Positions 7,020 to 15,648 of a DNA stretch of 32,062 nt are shown in pieces. Position numbers and translations under genes: made by a program. Where the stretch lies: NCBI GenBank assembly GCA_031272025.1, contig JAISUP010000094.1, positions 1-32,062 on the forward strand, in the 5' to 3' direction. The notes under the pieces were generated by a model that did not search any database, was not told the origin of the DNA, and was given only the letters and a program-made list of their open reading frames with translations. Position 1 is the stretch's first letter. Each line of letters opens with the position of its first letter. This DNA is from Bacteroidales bacterium (lineage in GTDB: Bacteria > Bacteroidota > Bacteroidia > Bacteroidales > WCHB1-69).

Positions 7020-8105
7020 TCATGAATTTTTTGAGGTAGCCTCTTTATCAATATCTTCGGGCATGAGCATTCGTGTATTCGCCCGCGTTGAAGCATAAGG
7101 CGAGGATTGAATGGTTGAAAAATCTTGTTTTTGATATTTCAGGTATCCACAAAGGGCAATCATCGCGGCATTATCTGTTGTGAGAGACAATGCCGGTAAA
7201 AACAATTTCCGGTGATATTGTGTAGCCAGTTGTTGCATGGTTTGTCGTAGCCCTTGGTTCGCCGAAACTCCACCCGACAAGGCGATGTCCATATCGGGAT
7301 ACTTTTGCAAGATTTCTTTTACTTTAACTGCCAAAGACATGACAATAGCATGCTGTATGGAAGCGGCAAGGTCGGCTAAGTTTTGCTTTATAAAAGAAGG
7401 ATTTTCTTTTATTTTGTCGCGAATAAAATAGAGAAAAGAAGTCTTCAATCCACTAAAACTATATTTTAACCCGGGCAAACGTGCCACGGCAAAAGAAAAG
7501 CGGTGAGGATTGCCTTCTTGTGCGAGTCTATCAATTTCAGGTCCTCCCGGATAAGGTAGTCCCAATATTTTTGCCGCTTTATCAAAGGCTTCACCGGCGG
7601 CATCGTCAATCGTACCTCCCAGTGTTTCCATATCAAAACTGTCGTTTACTTTAAGCAACAAAGTATGTCCCCCCGATACGGTAAGACACAAATAGGGAAA
7701 TGACGGTTTCGGGGTAGAGACATGGGGCAAATCGGCAAAAATGGATAAAACATGAGCCTGCAAATGATCTATTTCGAGAAGAGGAATTCCCAACCCGAAA
7801 GCGAAAGCCTTAGCAAAAGAACTGCCAACAAGTAATGACCCTAATAGACCCGGTCCGTTGGTATAGGCTACTGCCGACAATTGCTCTTTCCGAATCGCGG
7901 CTTTTTTTAGCGCGACATCTACCACGGGAATAATATTTTGCTGATGCGCTCGCGATGCCAATTCCGGCACCACTCCCCCGTATTCAGCATGTACCCTTTG
8001 TCCCGCGATTACATTAGACAATATACTCGTACCTTGTAATACAGCCGCAGAGGTATCATCACAGGAAGATTCTATCCCTAAAATATAAATCTGTTCTTTT
8101 TTCAT
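7020..8105 (-). CDS. tsaD: tRNA N6-adenosine threonylcarbamoyltransferase TsaD
   Basis: 361 residues, full family length. With TsaB and TsaE it transfers the threonylcarbamoyl group from TC-AMP to A37 of ANN-decoding tRNAs (t6A), in the cytoplasm. Hallmarks: the N-terminal ILGIESSCDDTSAAVL (8-23), GGVVPELASRAH (43-54), the metal-binding DHLQAH with His114 and His118, SGGHTLLL in the nucleotide-binding fold, IDDAAGEAFDKAAKILGLPYPGGP, and the late DNAAMIALCG with the final metal Asp. The family normally begins just before ILGIESSC, which supports the ATG at 8105. That ATG follows a -7 element by only four bases, so the transcript may be leaderless. tsaB and tsaE are not in the window. Confidence 0.97.
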   Translation of the reverse strand: MKKEQIYILGIESSCDDTSAAVLQGTSILSNVIAGQRVHAEYGGVVPELASRAHQQNIIPVVDVALKKAAIRKEQLSAVAYTNGPGLLGSLLVGSSFAKAFAFGLGIPLLEIDHLQAHVLSIFADLPHVSTPKPSFPYLCLTVSGGHTLLLKVNDSFDMETLGGTIDDAAGEAFDKAAKILGLPYPGGPEIDRLAQEGNPHRFSFAVARLPGLKYSFSGLKTSFLYFIRDKIKENPSFIKQNLADLAASIQHAIVMSLAVKVKEILQKYPDMDIALSGGVSANQGLRQTMQQLATQYHRKLFLPALSLTTDNAAMIALCGYLKYQKQDFSTIQSSPYASTRANTRMLMPEDIDKEATSKNS

Positions 8106-8109
8106 GATG

Positions 8110-8117
8110 CAAAAATA
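8110..8117 (-). promoter_or_regulatory. -7 element (TATTTTTG) immediately before tsaD
   Basis: The minus strand reads TATTTTTG-CATC-ATG. Only four bases separate the element from the start codon, implying a leaderless or nearly leaderless mRNA. No -33 TTG is seen. Confidence 0.5.
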
Positions 8118-8220
8118 AGACTTTTTTCTTTGATTCGTGTTTCATAATAAAACCGTTTTTTTTTCGTTTTCCTTTCTATTCTATTATTTGTAAAGACATT
8201 CACCAAAAACGAAGAAATAC

Positions 8221-11175
8221 ATGAGAAAAAAGGTTACGGGTTTATTGAGATATAAAATACTCTTTTTCTTTATATTATGGTTATTTTTATGGGGGAGGAC
8301 GGGAGTAATGGCATCTTCGGATTTGCATGTTACCGTACCGCCGCCACGCGAATGGGCGGTAGACAAACTGCATCAAATGACCCTTGATGAAAAAATAGCA
8401 CAATTGATGATGCTCTGTGTTCCGGCAAACTATCCTAAGGCAGACATGGAAAAGTTGGCATGGGTGGTTGAACGATATCACCCCGGTGGCGTGTGTGTTT
8501 TTCAAGGTTCTCCGGTTAGACAAGTGCAATGGGTCAACCGCTTACAGTCTATATCCCCGGTTCCGTTGTTAGTGGCGATAGATGGCGAATGGGGTCCTTC
8601 GATGCGCTTGGACAGTTGTCCCGTGTTCCCGCGACAGATGACTTTGGGAGCACTCCCTTCTACCGCCGACACCCTGATTTTTGACATGGGGGCAGAAATA
8701 GGTCGCGAATGTCGACTTCTGGGTATCCATCTCAATTTTGCCCCATGCGTAGATGTGAATAATAATGAGCGTAATCCCGTGATTCACAGTCGTTCGTTTG
8801 GGCAATTACCGCGAGAAGTTGCCCGAAAGGCAACCCTCTACATGCAGGGAATGCAGTCGCGAAACGTGGCAGCATGTGCCAAACATTTTCCCGGACACGG
8901 GGACACCGAAACCGATTCTCACCTCTCCCTACCCTCGATTCACAAAAGTAGAGCAGATTTAAATCAAACCGAATTACCACCTTTTAAGACATTGATAGCA
9001 GAAGGGGTAGAGATGGTCATGGTGTCGCATCTCAACGTGCCCGCCTTAGACACGAATGCAAACGCTATCGCCACGCTTTCCTATCCTATCATTACCCAAT
9101 TGTTGCGCGAAGATATGATGTATGACGGTTTAGTGATTACCGATGCAATGGGAATGAAGGGGTTGCGGACAGATTATCCCGCGGGCGGCGAAGCCGAAAT
9201 TCGGGCACTGCTTGCCGGCTGCGACATTCTTTTGTGTCCCGAAGACCTAACCGCGGTTATTCCCGCGATACGACAAGCCGTAGAAACCGGCATTTTACCC
9301 CAAGAATTGATTGACGAACGCTGCCTGCGAGTACTGCGGTTCAAGGCTTCCAAAGGATTAACCCGCTTCTCGCCTCTCCCCGTTGCTCATCTTTACGATA
9401 GCCTGAATACCCCTCACGCCAAAACCCTTATTCGCGAAATAAGCCAAAAAGCCATTACCTTACTTAAAAACGAACCGGGTATCTTGCCGCTACTTCCCGA
9501 CAGCAACACCGCTATCGCGGTCTTTGGGGGCAACATGGACTCCGCCGATTACTTGCCTATCACTAAAACTTACGGGCTACCTATCATAACCTTACCCCGT
9601 GTCATACCGGAAAAAGACACTCTTTTTTTGCAACAACTATCTAAATATAAACAAATTATTGCTATTGTACAAGGAAACCAAAATCCCAAAAATAACTTTG
9701 GCATTCATGCCGGTATTCCCGTACTTATTGATAAATTGGCAAAAAAAAGACAAGTAATATTATGTTGTTTCGCGTTGCCCTACGCCTTGTCGTGTTTTCA
9801 GTCATTGGAACAGATACCCGTGTGTGTCATGGGTTATCAAAGTACCCCCGATGCCTTGCGAGGCTGTTTAGACGCGCTCTTTGGCAAAATGCCTTTTGAA
9901 GGACATTTGCCGGTAAGCGTGCAAAAAATACCCTTCGGCACAGGAATACAAATCCATGCTAACAAAAAAACTCTTGTCCAAAATCTTAAAATATCTTCTA
10001 TCTCTCCTTTGTATGAAAAAAAAATAGATTCGTTAGTCAAAGACTGTATCGGGCAACGAATTTTTCCCGGCTGTCAAATTATTGCCATGCAAAAGGGCAA
10101 TATCGTTTTTTATGCCACCTACGGCAGTGCCACCTATGAAGATGAGAACGCCGTGAACGAGCAATCGCTTTACGACCTTGCTTCGCTCACCAAAGTAACA
10201 GCCGTGTTACCCGCTTTGATGAAACTATACGAAGCAGGCGAGTTTCAGTTGCATTCTCATATTGGGGACTTTTTGCCTTACCTTACAGAAACAGATAAAG
10301 CCGACTTGACTATCGCGGAACTGTTAACACATACCTCCGGGTTGCCCGCCTATATTCCTTTTTATAAAGAATTGGTGTCCAATAAAAAATGGCTAACCAA
10401 CTATTTAAGTTATGTTCAAACGGAACAATACACGATTCCGGTGGCAAAAGATTTGTACCTTGACAAGCATTTTCCCGACACGATAAGAAAAAGAATTGCT
10501 CATTGCAGGTTGGGTGATAAAGCATATAAATACAGTGATTTAGGTTTTATTTTGTTAAAAGACATGGTCGAGCGTTTGACGGGGCAGTCGTTGGAGAATT
10601 ACACGGAGCAACATTTTTATCGTCCTTTGGGCATGACACTCACGGGGTTCAATCCTTGGCGAAAAAACGATGAGTTGTTTAACGTGATGCCCACCGAGCA
10701 CGACACTTATTTTCGGATGCAGACTCTGCGGGGCTACGTGCACGACCAAACTGCCGCTTTATTTGGAGGGGTGTGTGGTCATGCAGGTTTGTTTTCCACG
10801 GCACACGAATTATCTGTCTTTTTCGAGATGCTACGACAAGGGGGCACCTACAAGGGGCACCGCTTCTTTGCCGAATCTACCGTTAAGAAATTTACCGCGA
10901 CCTATCCTTTACATCATTGCAAAAGACGTTCTCTCGGGTTCGACACGCCCAATTTTGAGCAAAAGAGTAGCATTTTGCCTCAATGTGCGAGCCGACATAC
11001 TTACGGGCATCAAGGGTTTACGGGGACAGTCGTGTGGTACGATCCTGACCAAGACCTGCTCTATATCTTCCTGTCTAACCGCGTGTATCCCGATGCCGAG
11101 CCTAACCGACTGTCGCGGGCACGCACCCGACTGCTTATTCATGAATGGATATATCAAGCCCTTAACGAGATGTAA
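8221..11175 (+). CDS. Secreted fusion of a GH3 (NagZ-like) beta-N-acetylhexosaminidase and a beta-lactamase-fold serine hydrolase
   Basis: 984 residues. An N-terminal hydrophobic signal (about 11-31) predicts export. Residues ~45-380 form a GH3 N-domain of NagZ type, with the KHFPGHGDTETDSH loop (221-234, His/Asp acid-base dyad) and the nucleophile Asp308 in VITDAMGM. A GH3 C-terminal-like linker follows (~400-590). Residues ~600-980 are a class-C beta-lactamase-like domain with SLTK (Ser655/Lys658), YSD (771-773, the Y-x-N position) and HQGFTG (930-935, the K-T-G position). NagZ-type enzymes remove GlcNAc from muropeptides, and the second fold is shared by esterases, D-aminopeptidases and penicillin-binding proteins. 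The likely joint role is peptidoglycan or amino-sugar turnover in the periplasm or at the surface. The same two-domain order is known in Bacteroidetes; the substrates of both halves here are inferred. Confidence 0.92.
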   Translation: MRKKVTGLLRYKILFFFILWLFLWGRTGVMASSDLHVTVPPPREWAVDKLHQMTLDEKIAQLMMLCVPANYPKADMEKLAWVVERYHPGGVCVFQGSPVRQVQWVNRLQSISPVPLLVAIDGEWGPSMRLDSCPVFPRQMTLGALPSTADTLIFDMGAEIGRECRLLGIHLNFAPCVDVNNNERNPVIHSRSFGQLPREVARKATLYMQGMQSRNVAACAKHFPGHGDTETDSHLSLPSIHKSRADLNQTELPPFKTLIAEGVEMVMVSHLNVPALDTNANAIATLSYPIITQLLREDMMYDGLVITDAMGMKGLRTDYPAGGEAEIRALLAGCDILLCPEDLTAVIPAIRQAVETGILPQELIDERCLRVLRFKASKGLTRFSPLPVAHLYDSLNTPHAKTLIREISQKAITLLKNEPGILPLLPDSNTAIAVFGGNMDSADYLPITKTYGLPIITLPRVIPEKDTLFLQQLSKYKQIIAIVQGNQNPKNNFGIHAGIPVLIDKLAKKRQVILCCFALPYALSCFQSLEQIPVCVMGYQSTPDALRGCLDALFGKMPFEGHLPVSVQKIPFGTGIQIHANKKTLVQNLKISSISPLYEKKIDSLVKDCIGQRIFPGCQIIAMQKGNIVFYATYGSATYEDENAVNEQSLYDLASLTKVTAVLPALMKLYEAGEFQLHSHIGDFLPYLTETDKADLTIAELLTHTSGLPAYIPFYKELVSNKKWLTNYLSYVQTEQYTIPVAKDLYLDKHFPDTIRKRIAHCRLGDKAYKYSDLGFILLKDMVERLTGQSLENYTEQHFYRPLGMTLTGFNPWRKNDELFNVMPTEHDTYFRMQTLRGYVHDQTAALFGGVCGHAGLFSTAHELSVFFEMLRQGGTYKGHRFFAESTVKKFTATYPLHHCKRRSLGFDTPNFEQKSSILPQCASRHTYGHQGFTGTVVWYDPDQDLLYIFLSNRVYPDAEPNRLSRARTRLLIHEWIYQALNEM

Positions 11176-11194
11176 TAAAAAACTTTACCTAAGG

Positions 11195-13612
11195 CTATGA
11201 AGACGAGGATTCAAGTTCCATTTTTCCAAAACGAAAAGTAATCCCTGCAGAAATAGAACGACTATTGTACTCCCGTGTACTGTAAGTGATATAATAAGGA
11301 TTATCGTTGCGAGAAAGCGTTCTGTTGGTGTTAAAAATGTCATTCACGTTAAGATAAACCGAAATTTTGCGGTTCATAAAGTCGGCACGTAACCCACTGT
11401 TGACCGCGAATCCGGGTTGTGTTTCTGTAAAAAGAGTCTTTGACTTAGAACGATAATGTGTAGAAGCGTGAATTTCAAGAATTTTCCATACTTTTGCCCA
11501 AAAATTCATGCTGCAATTATAAGTCAAATTTTGGGTTAAATGAGGATCTTCTCCTTCACGAAAGGTAGTAAGTGTTTCAGAATAATTGATGCCTCCGTGA
11601 AAACGAATATTCATGAAGGCTTGGAGGCGATAGGTTACACTCGCGTTACCCCCAACAAGAAAATATTTGCCCGAATTGACCGGATACGAATAAGTTACAA
11701 TACGGTCAAAATAGTCATCGTAACACACGTCCGTTAGTGTGTTTTGAATATCTGTGGTATTGCGATAGTAAGTAGATAGACCGATAGAACCAAATTTTTC
11801 GAAAAACTTATTCCACGACATGTCTATATTGTGAGTAAACGAAGGTTCTAAATTGGGATTGCCTGTCGAGAAACTTTCTTCGGCATAATACTTAAATGTA
11901 CTCCTGTTGTCAGCAGAAGGGAAACTCACCCTACGAGTATAACTGAGCGAAAAATTGTGCATGTTTTCGGTTCTATAACTCATATTCAGCGAAGGGTACA
12001 TGCCCCAATAACCCGTGCCGTTCACGTTATCTTCAGGAGAATTAAAAATATAAAGTTCTTGATAAACATATTCTCCGCGTACCCCTGCCTTAACCGTGAA
12101 ATTGCCAAATTTATGCTGTATGGTAAAATAGGATTCAAAGTCATACGAATCGCTTTTTAAATCTCTATAACGCGTACTATCAAGCATATATATCTCTTCT
12201 TTGAAAAGTGTATCTTTTCTGTTTTCGGTGATATTAGAAATATAAGTGCCCACTACCCCCAGCGCGATTTCTCCCTTGTCTTTATAGTAAGGCAACGAGT
12301 AGTCAAGCGAAGGGGCACACGTGATGCGGTGCGAATTTGTAGTTATTTTTTGATATTTATCTAATTGATGATGAGTAACGTATACTCTTTCGTCAGATGA
12401 AATCCCTGGAACGTAGCCCCCCATGCTGGCACTCATGTCTATAGAAATTTTATGTCCTTTTTTGTTGAATTTATGGTCGTAACTCGCCCCAAACCATCCG
12501 CCAATTGCTCCCGATTGCCCTTCATTGCTCACGTGATAAATAAAAGTGTCGGGATGACCAAAATATTCGCTTCGGCAAAAAATCTCGGTAGTTTTACTTT
12601 TGTTAAAATAGGGCCATGTACCGTACCAAGCCGTTACCTCGTTCATAGAATCTATTTGATACGAAGCATTTATCGATAAATGACCACCAAAACCGTCAGT
12701 TTTGCTCTCCCCATAATAATATTGATACGAAGATGTATCTTTATCACTGTTTTTCAACAAATTATATCCTCTATAATTGGATTTCCAAATAGAAAAACGA
12801 CCACTGCCGTAAATATTGAATGTCCATTTTTTATTTTTATAACTATATGAAATATATGGAGAGATATATGGTGCGGAGGAGGCATTCAGTCCAAAACTGA
12901 TAAAGTTGTCACGTTTGATACTGGTGCGGGTAATGATATTGATAATACCACCACTGCCTTTGGAACTGTATCGTGCAGAGGGAGCCGAGATAACCTCTAT
13001 TCGTTCTATGCTGTTGGCGGGCATTTGTTGTATATATGTTTTCAGGTTTTCGGCTTCAAGTCTTGAAGGCTTATCGTTAATCCAAATTTCCACGCTCGAC
13101 ACTCCCCTAAGGGTAATATTTCCTTCAATATCCACTTCTATGCCCGGTGCATTTTGCAGGGCATCTGCCAGGGTACCGGTTTGCACGCCGGGGTCTTCCG
13201 AAACATTATAAAATGTTTTTTCCCCGTCCATCATATATACCGGTTTTTTGCCGGTTACCGTAAACCCGGGCAAAGTAACCCGTCCCGTCCCCATCGCGAT
13301 GTTTCCCAAGTCAATTTCTTTTTCTGTACTTTTTACTGTAACTATTTGTAGTCGTGTAGGATAACCGGCATAAGAAACTTTGAGCAAGTAGTTGCCGATG
13401 CTCACGTAAGGCAACAAGAATTTCCCTTGTAAATCGGTGGTAGTTCCTTGTATCATACTGCTATCCGACACATTCAAAAGACTCACCACCGCGTAAAAAA
13501 GTTGGGCACGCGAAATGCTGTCGCTCACTGTCCCCGACAGCGTACAATTTTGAGCAGATATTTTACAACCCACAAAAAAAATCAAAGCAAAAAAAACTAT
13601 TCTCCGATACAT
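11195..13612 (-). CDS. TonB-dependent-receptor-like outer-membrane beta-barrel family protein
   Basis: 805 residues. The signal peptide (1-21) ends at SAQ. A carboxypeptidase-regulatory-like/CarbopepD_reg domain covers ~24-105 (SGTVSDSISRAQLFYAVV; LQGKFLLPYVSIGNYLLKV). A plug domain follows (~125-235: TLADALQNAPGIEVD, ITLRGVSSVEIWIND, IERIEVISAPSARY, SGGIINIIT). A long C-terminal barrel (OMP_b-brl family) ends in aromatic-rich strands such as ISAGITFRFGKME. No SusD partner or FecR/sigma gene is adjacent, so the ligand cannot be guessed. It sits 33 bp downstream of the DUF58 gene on the same strand with no obvious promoter between, suggesting co-transcription with moxR-DUF58. It converges with the GH3 fusion gene. 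Confidence 0.9.
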   Translation of the reverse strand: MYRRIVFFALIFFVGCKISAQNCTLSGTVSDSISRAQLFYAVVSLLNVSDSSMIQGTTTDLQGKFLLPYVSIGNYLLKVSYAGYPTRLQIVTVKSTEKEIDLGNIAMGTGRVTLPGFTVTGKKPVYMMDGEKTFYNVSEDPGVQTGTLADALQNAPGIEVDIEGNITLRGVSSVEIWINDKPSRLEAENLKTYIQQMPANSIERIEVISAPSARYSSKGSGGIINIITRTSIKRDNFISFGLNASSAPYISPYISYSYKNKKWTFNIYGSGRFSIWKSNYRGYNLLKNSDKDTSSYQYYYGESKTDGFGGHLSINASYQIDSMNEVTAWYGTWPYFNKSKTTEIFCRSEYFGHPDTFIYHVSNEGQSGAIGGWFGASYDHKFNKKGHKISIDMSASMGGYVPGISSDERVYVTHHQLDKYQKITTNSHRITCAPSLDYSLPYYKDKGEIALGVVGTYISNITENRKDTLFKEEIYMLDSTRYRDLKSDSYDFESYFTIQHKFGNFTVKAGVRGEYVYQELYIFNSPEDNVNGTGYWGMYPSLNMSYRTENMHNFSLSYTRRVSFPSADNRSTFKYYAEESFSTGNPNLEPSFTHNIDMSWNKFFEKFGSIGLSTYYRNTTDIQNTLTDVCYDDYFDRIVTYSYPVNSGKYFLVGGNASVTYRLQAFMNIRFHGGINYSETLTTFREGEDPHLTQNLTYNCSMNFWAKVWKILEIHASTHYRSKSKTLFTETQPGFAVNSGLRADFMNRKISVYLNVNDIFNTNRTLSRNDNPYYITYSTREYNSRSISAGITFRFGKMELESSSS

Positions 13613-13645
13613 TCGTTTTCATTAAAATCAGATACTACTTGTATT

Positions 13646-14506
13646 CTATCTACGGAATAAAGCAATTAACCCTTTCACGTAATCTTCGTCGGTGTAAAAA
13701 TGACCGGCATGGATACCCAATTTTTGCCACAGCGTATCGATGCCCGATTGTTGTTTTCGCCACCATTGTTCGTATGATTTTCTCACGACAGGGTCAGAAG
13801 TATCTACCAATAGTTGTTGTTGTGTTTCCGGATCATGCAGGTACATTAAACCGGTATCCGGCAATTGAAACTCTCCTTTATCTGCTATATTCAGGGCAAT
13901 CACATCGTGTTTGTTTGCCGCGATTTTTAAGGGTTGTTCAAAATCCGTGTTCAAAAAATCCGATAAGACGAAAGCCGTACAACGTTTTTTGATGGCATTC
14001 GTGAGGTAGCGGAAGGCTTCTCCTGCATTCGTGCGTGTAGATTCGGGTTCAAAAGTTAGTAAATCCATGATTACTCGCAAAATATGAGAACGTCCTTTCT
14101 TAGGAGGAATAAATTTTTCTACTTTATCGCTAAAAAAGATAACTCCTACTTTGTCGTTATTATGAATAGCAGAAAATGCCAATACTGCCGCGATTTCGGT
14201 AATCAATTCCGATTTCTCGCGGACTCGCGTACCAAAAAGATTAGAACCACTCACATCAATGAGTAACATCACTGTCAATTCTCGCTCTTCCTCAAAAATC
14301 TTAACATACGGGTGATTGAACCGGGCAGTAACATTCCAATCTATAAAACGCGTATCGTCTCCATAGTGATATTGTCTTACTTCGCTAAACGCCATCCCCA
14401 GTCCCTTAAATGCACTATGATACTCGCCGGAAAAAATCTGCTGCGACAACTTCCGCGTACGAATTTCTATTTTTCGAACTTTTTTTAATAACTCGTTGGC
14501 TTCCAT
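13646..14506 (-). CDS. DUF58 domain protein (vWA-like), partner of MoxR
   Basis: 286 residues. It carries the DUF58 signature: RKLSQQIFSGEYHSAFKGLG near 18-37, then YHYGDDTRFIDWNVTAR (46-62). A von Willebrand A-like core follows, with an intact MIDAS DVSGS (84-88) and a later conserved VLSDFL. Such proteins are encoded next to MoxR ATPases and are thought to be substrates or adaptors in envelope stress and metal-insertion chaperoning (the Bat/MoxR systems). It starts 54 bp after moxR on the same strand. The expected downstream batA/batB (vWA membrane proteins) and batD/batE genes are absent; a receptor gene follows instead. Confidence 0.92.
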   Translation of the reverse strand: MEANELLKKVRKIEIRTRKLSQQIFSGEYHSAFKGLGMAFSEVRQYHYGDDTRFIDWNVTARFNHPYVKIFEEERELTVMLLIDVSGSNLFGTRVREKSELITEIAAVLAFSAIHNNDKVGVIFFSDKVEKFIPPKKGRSHILRVIMDLLTFEPESTRTNAGEAFRYLTNAIKKRCTAFVLSDFLNTDFEQPLKIAANKHDVIALNIADKGEFQLPDTGLMYLHDPETQQQLLVDTSDPVVRKSYEQWWRKQQSGIDTLWQKLGIHAGHFYTDEDYVKGLIALFRR

Positions 14507-14560
14507 TTAAGTTTTGGATTAAAAAACACAGACCATTTCAACAGACATATTCCCGTGGAA

Positions 14561-15556
14561 CTACGGGACTTCTATCGTGTTTAGAATCTCGTTCACGATG
14601 TCGTCGGTATTGATATTTTCTGCTTCTGCTTCGTAGGTTAAACCGATACGGTGCCTGAGTACATCGTGACAGATTGCTCTAATATCTTCGGGGATCACGT
14701 AACCTCTACGTTTGATAAAAGCGTATGCTTGCGCGGCAAGGGCGAGATTGATTGTTGCTCTTGGCGATGCCCCATAACTAATCATGGACACGTATTTTTG
14801 CAATCCATATTCTGCCGGATAACGAGTCGCGAAGACAATGTCGGCAATGTAACCGGTAATTTTTTCATCAATATATACTTCTTTGACCACGCCACGGGCT
14901 TTTATAATATCTTCGGGATTAAGCACGGGCTTCGTTGCCGGTAAGGTTTCGGTAAGGTGCTGTTTTAAAATTTCCCGTTCTTCGAGTTTAGAAGGATATT
15001 GTATAACTACTTTTAACATAAACCGGTCTAATTGTGCTTCGGGCAACGGATAGGTCCCTTCTTGTTCAATAGGGTTTTGTGTTGCCATAACCAAAAAAGG
15101 CTCTTCCAAAGGATAGGTATGTTCGCCAATCGTAACTTGTCGCTCCTGCATGGCTTCGAGTAAAGCACTTTGTACTTTTGCCGGTGCACGGTTAATTTCA
15201 TCTGCCAAAATAAAATTAGCAAACAAAGGACCTTTCTTCACCATGAAATCTTCATTTTTCTGACTGTAAATCATGGTACCAATCAGGTCGGCGGGCAATA
15301 AATCAGGGGTGAATTGTACCCTGCTAAATTTTGCCCGGATACATTTTGCCAACGAGTTTATCGCGAGCGTTTTAGCAAGCCCCGGTACCCCTTCCAACAA
15401 AATATGCCCATTGGCAAGTAACCCCGTCAATAGCCGTTCTACCATGTGCTTTTGCCCAATGATGACCCTACCCATTTCCATGTTTATCAGATCAATAAAG
15501 GCACTTTCTCTTTGAATTTTTTCATTCAATTCCTTAATGTCGATAGCTCCGTTCAT
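14561..15556 (-). CDS. MoxR family AAA+ ATPase
   Basis: 331 residues, typical for the family. Walker A is GVPGLAKT (56-63) and Walker B is FILADE (115-120), followed by the MoxR signature INRAPAKVQSALLEAMQERQ. Sensor 1 is ATQNP and the arginine-finger region is PLPEAQLDRF. MoxR ATPases act as cytoplasmic chaperone-like remodelers with vWA/DUF58 partners. The first ATG (15556) is followed by family-like sequence from about residue 18, so a slightly later start is possible. It heads the minus-strand run moxR-DUF58-receptor and is divergent from the M20 gene, with 92 bp between. Confidence 0.95.
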   Translation of the reverse strand: MNGAIDIKELNEKIQRESAFIDLINMEMGRVIIGQKHMVERLLTGLLANGHILLEGVPGLAKTLAINSLAKCIRAKFSRVQFTPDLLPADLIGTMIYSQKNEDFMVKKGPLFANFILADEINRAPAKVQSALLEAMQERQVTIGEHTYPLEEPFLVMATQNPIEQEGTYPLPEAQLDRFMLKVVIQYPSKLEEREILKQHLTETLPATKPVLNPEDIIKARGVVKEVYIDEKITGYIADIVFATRYPAEYGLQKYVSMISYGASPRATINLALAAQAYAFIKRRGYVIPEDIRAICHDVLRHRIGLTYEAEAENINTDDIVNEILNTIEVP

Positions 15557-15631
15557 ACAATTTTTGTTTTTTATTTCGCGGTTATATAACGAAAAAAAGA
15601 AAAAAATGTTATACGAAGAAAAATTTTTTTG

Positions 15632-15639
15632 TACTTTTG
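15632..15639 (+). promoter_or_regulatory. -7 element (TACTTTTG) just before the M20 gene
   Basis: Fits TAnnTTTG and ends 9 bases before the ATG at 15649, predicting a leader of only a few nucleotides. No TTG is seen at the -33 position. It argues against the TTG codon at 15637, which lies inside the element, as a start. Confidence 0.5.
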
Positions 15640-15648
15640 CATTTTATC

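Noticed and set aside
10763-11200. 145-residue frame overlapping the end of the GH3 fusion
   Set aside because: The main frame carries the HQGFTG motif in the same DNA; the alternative frame has no recognisable features.
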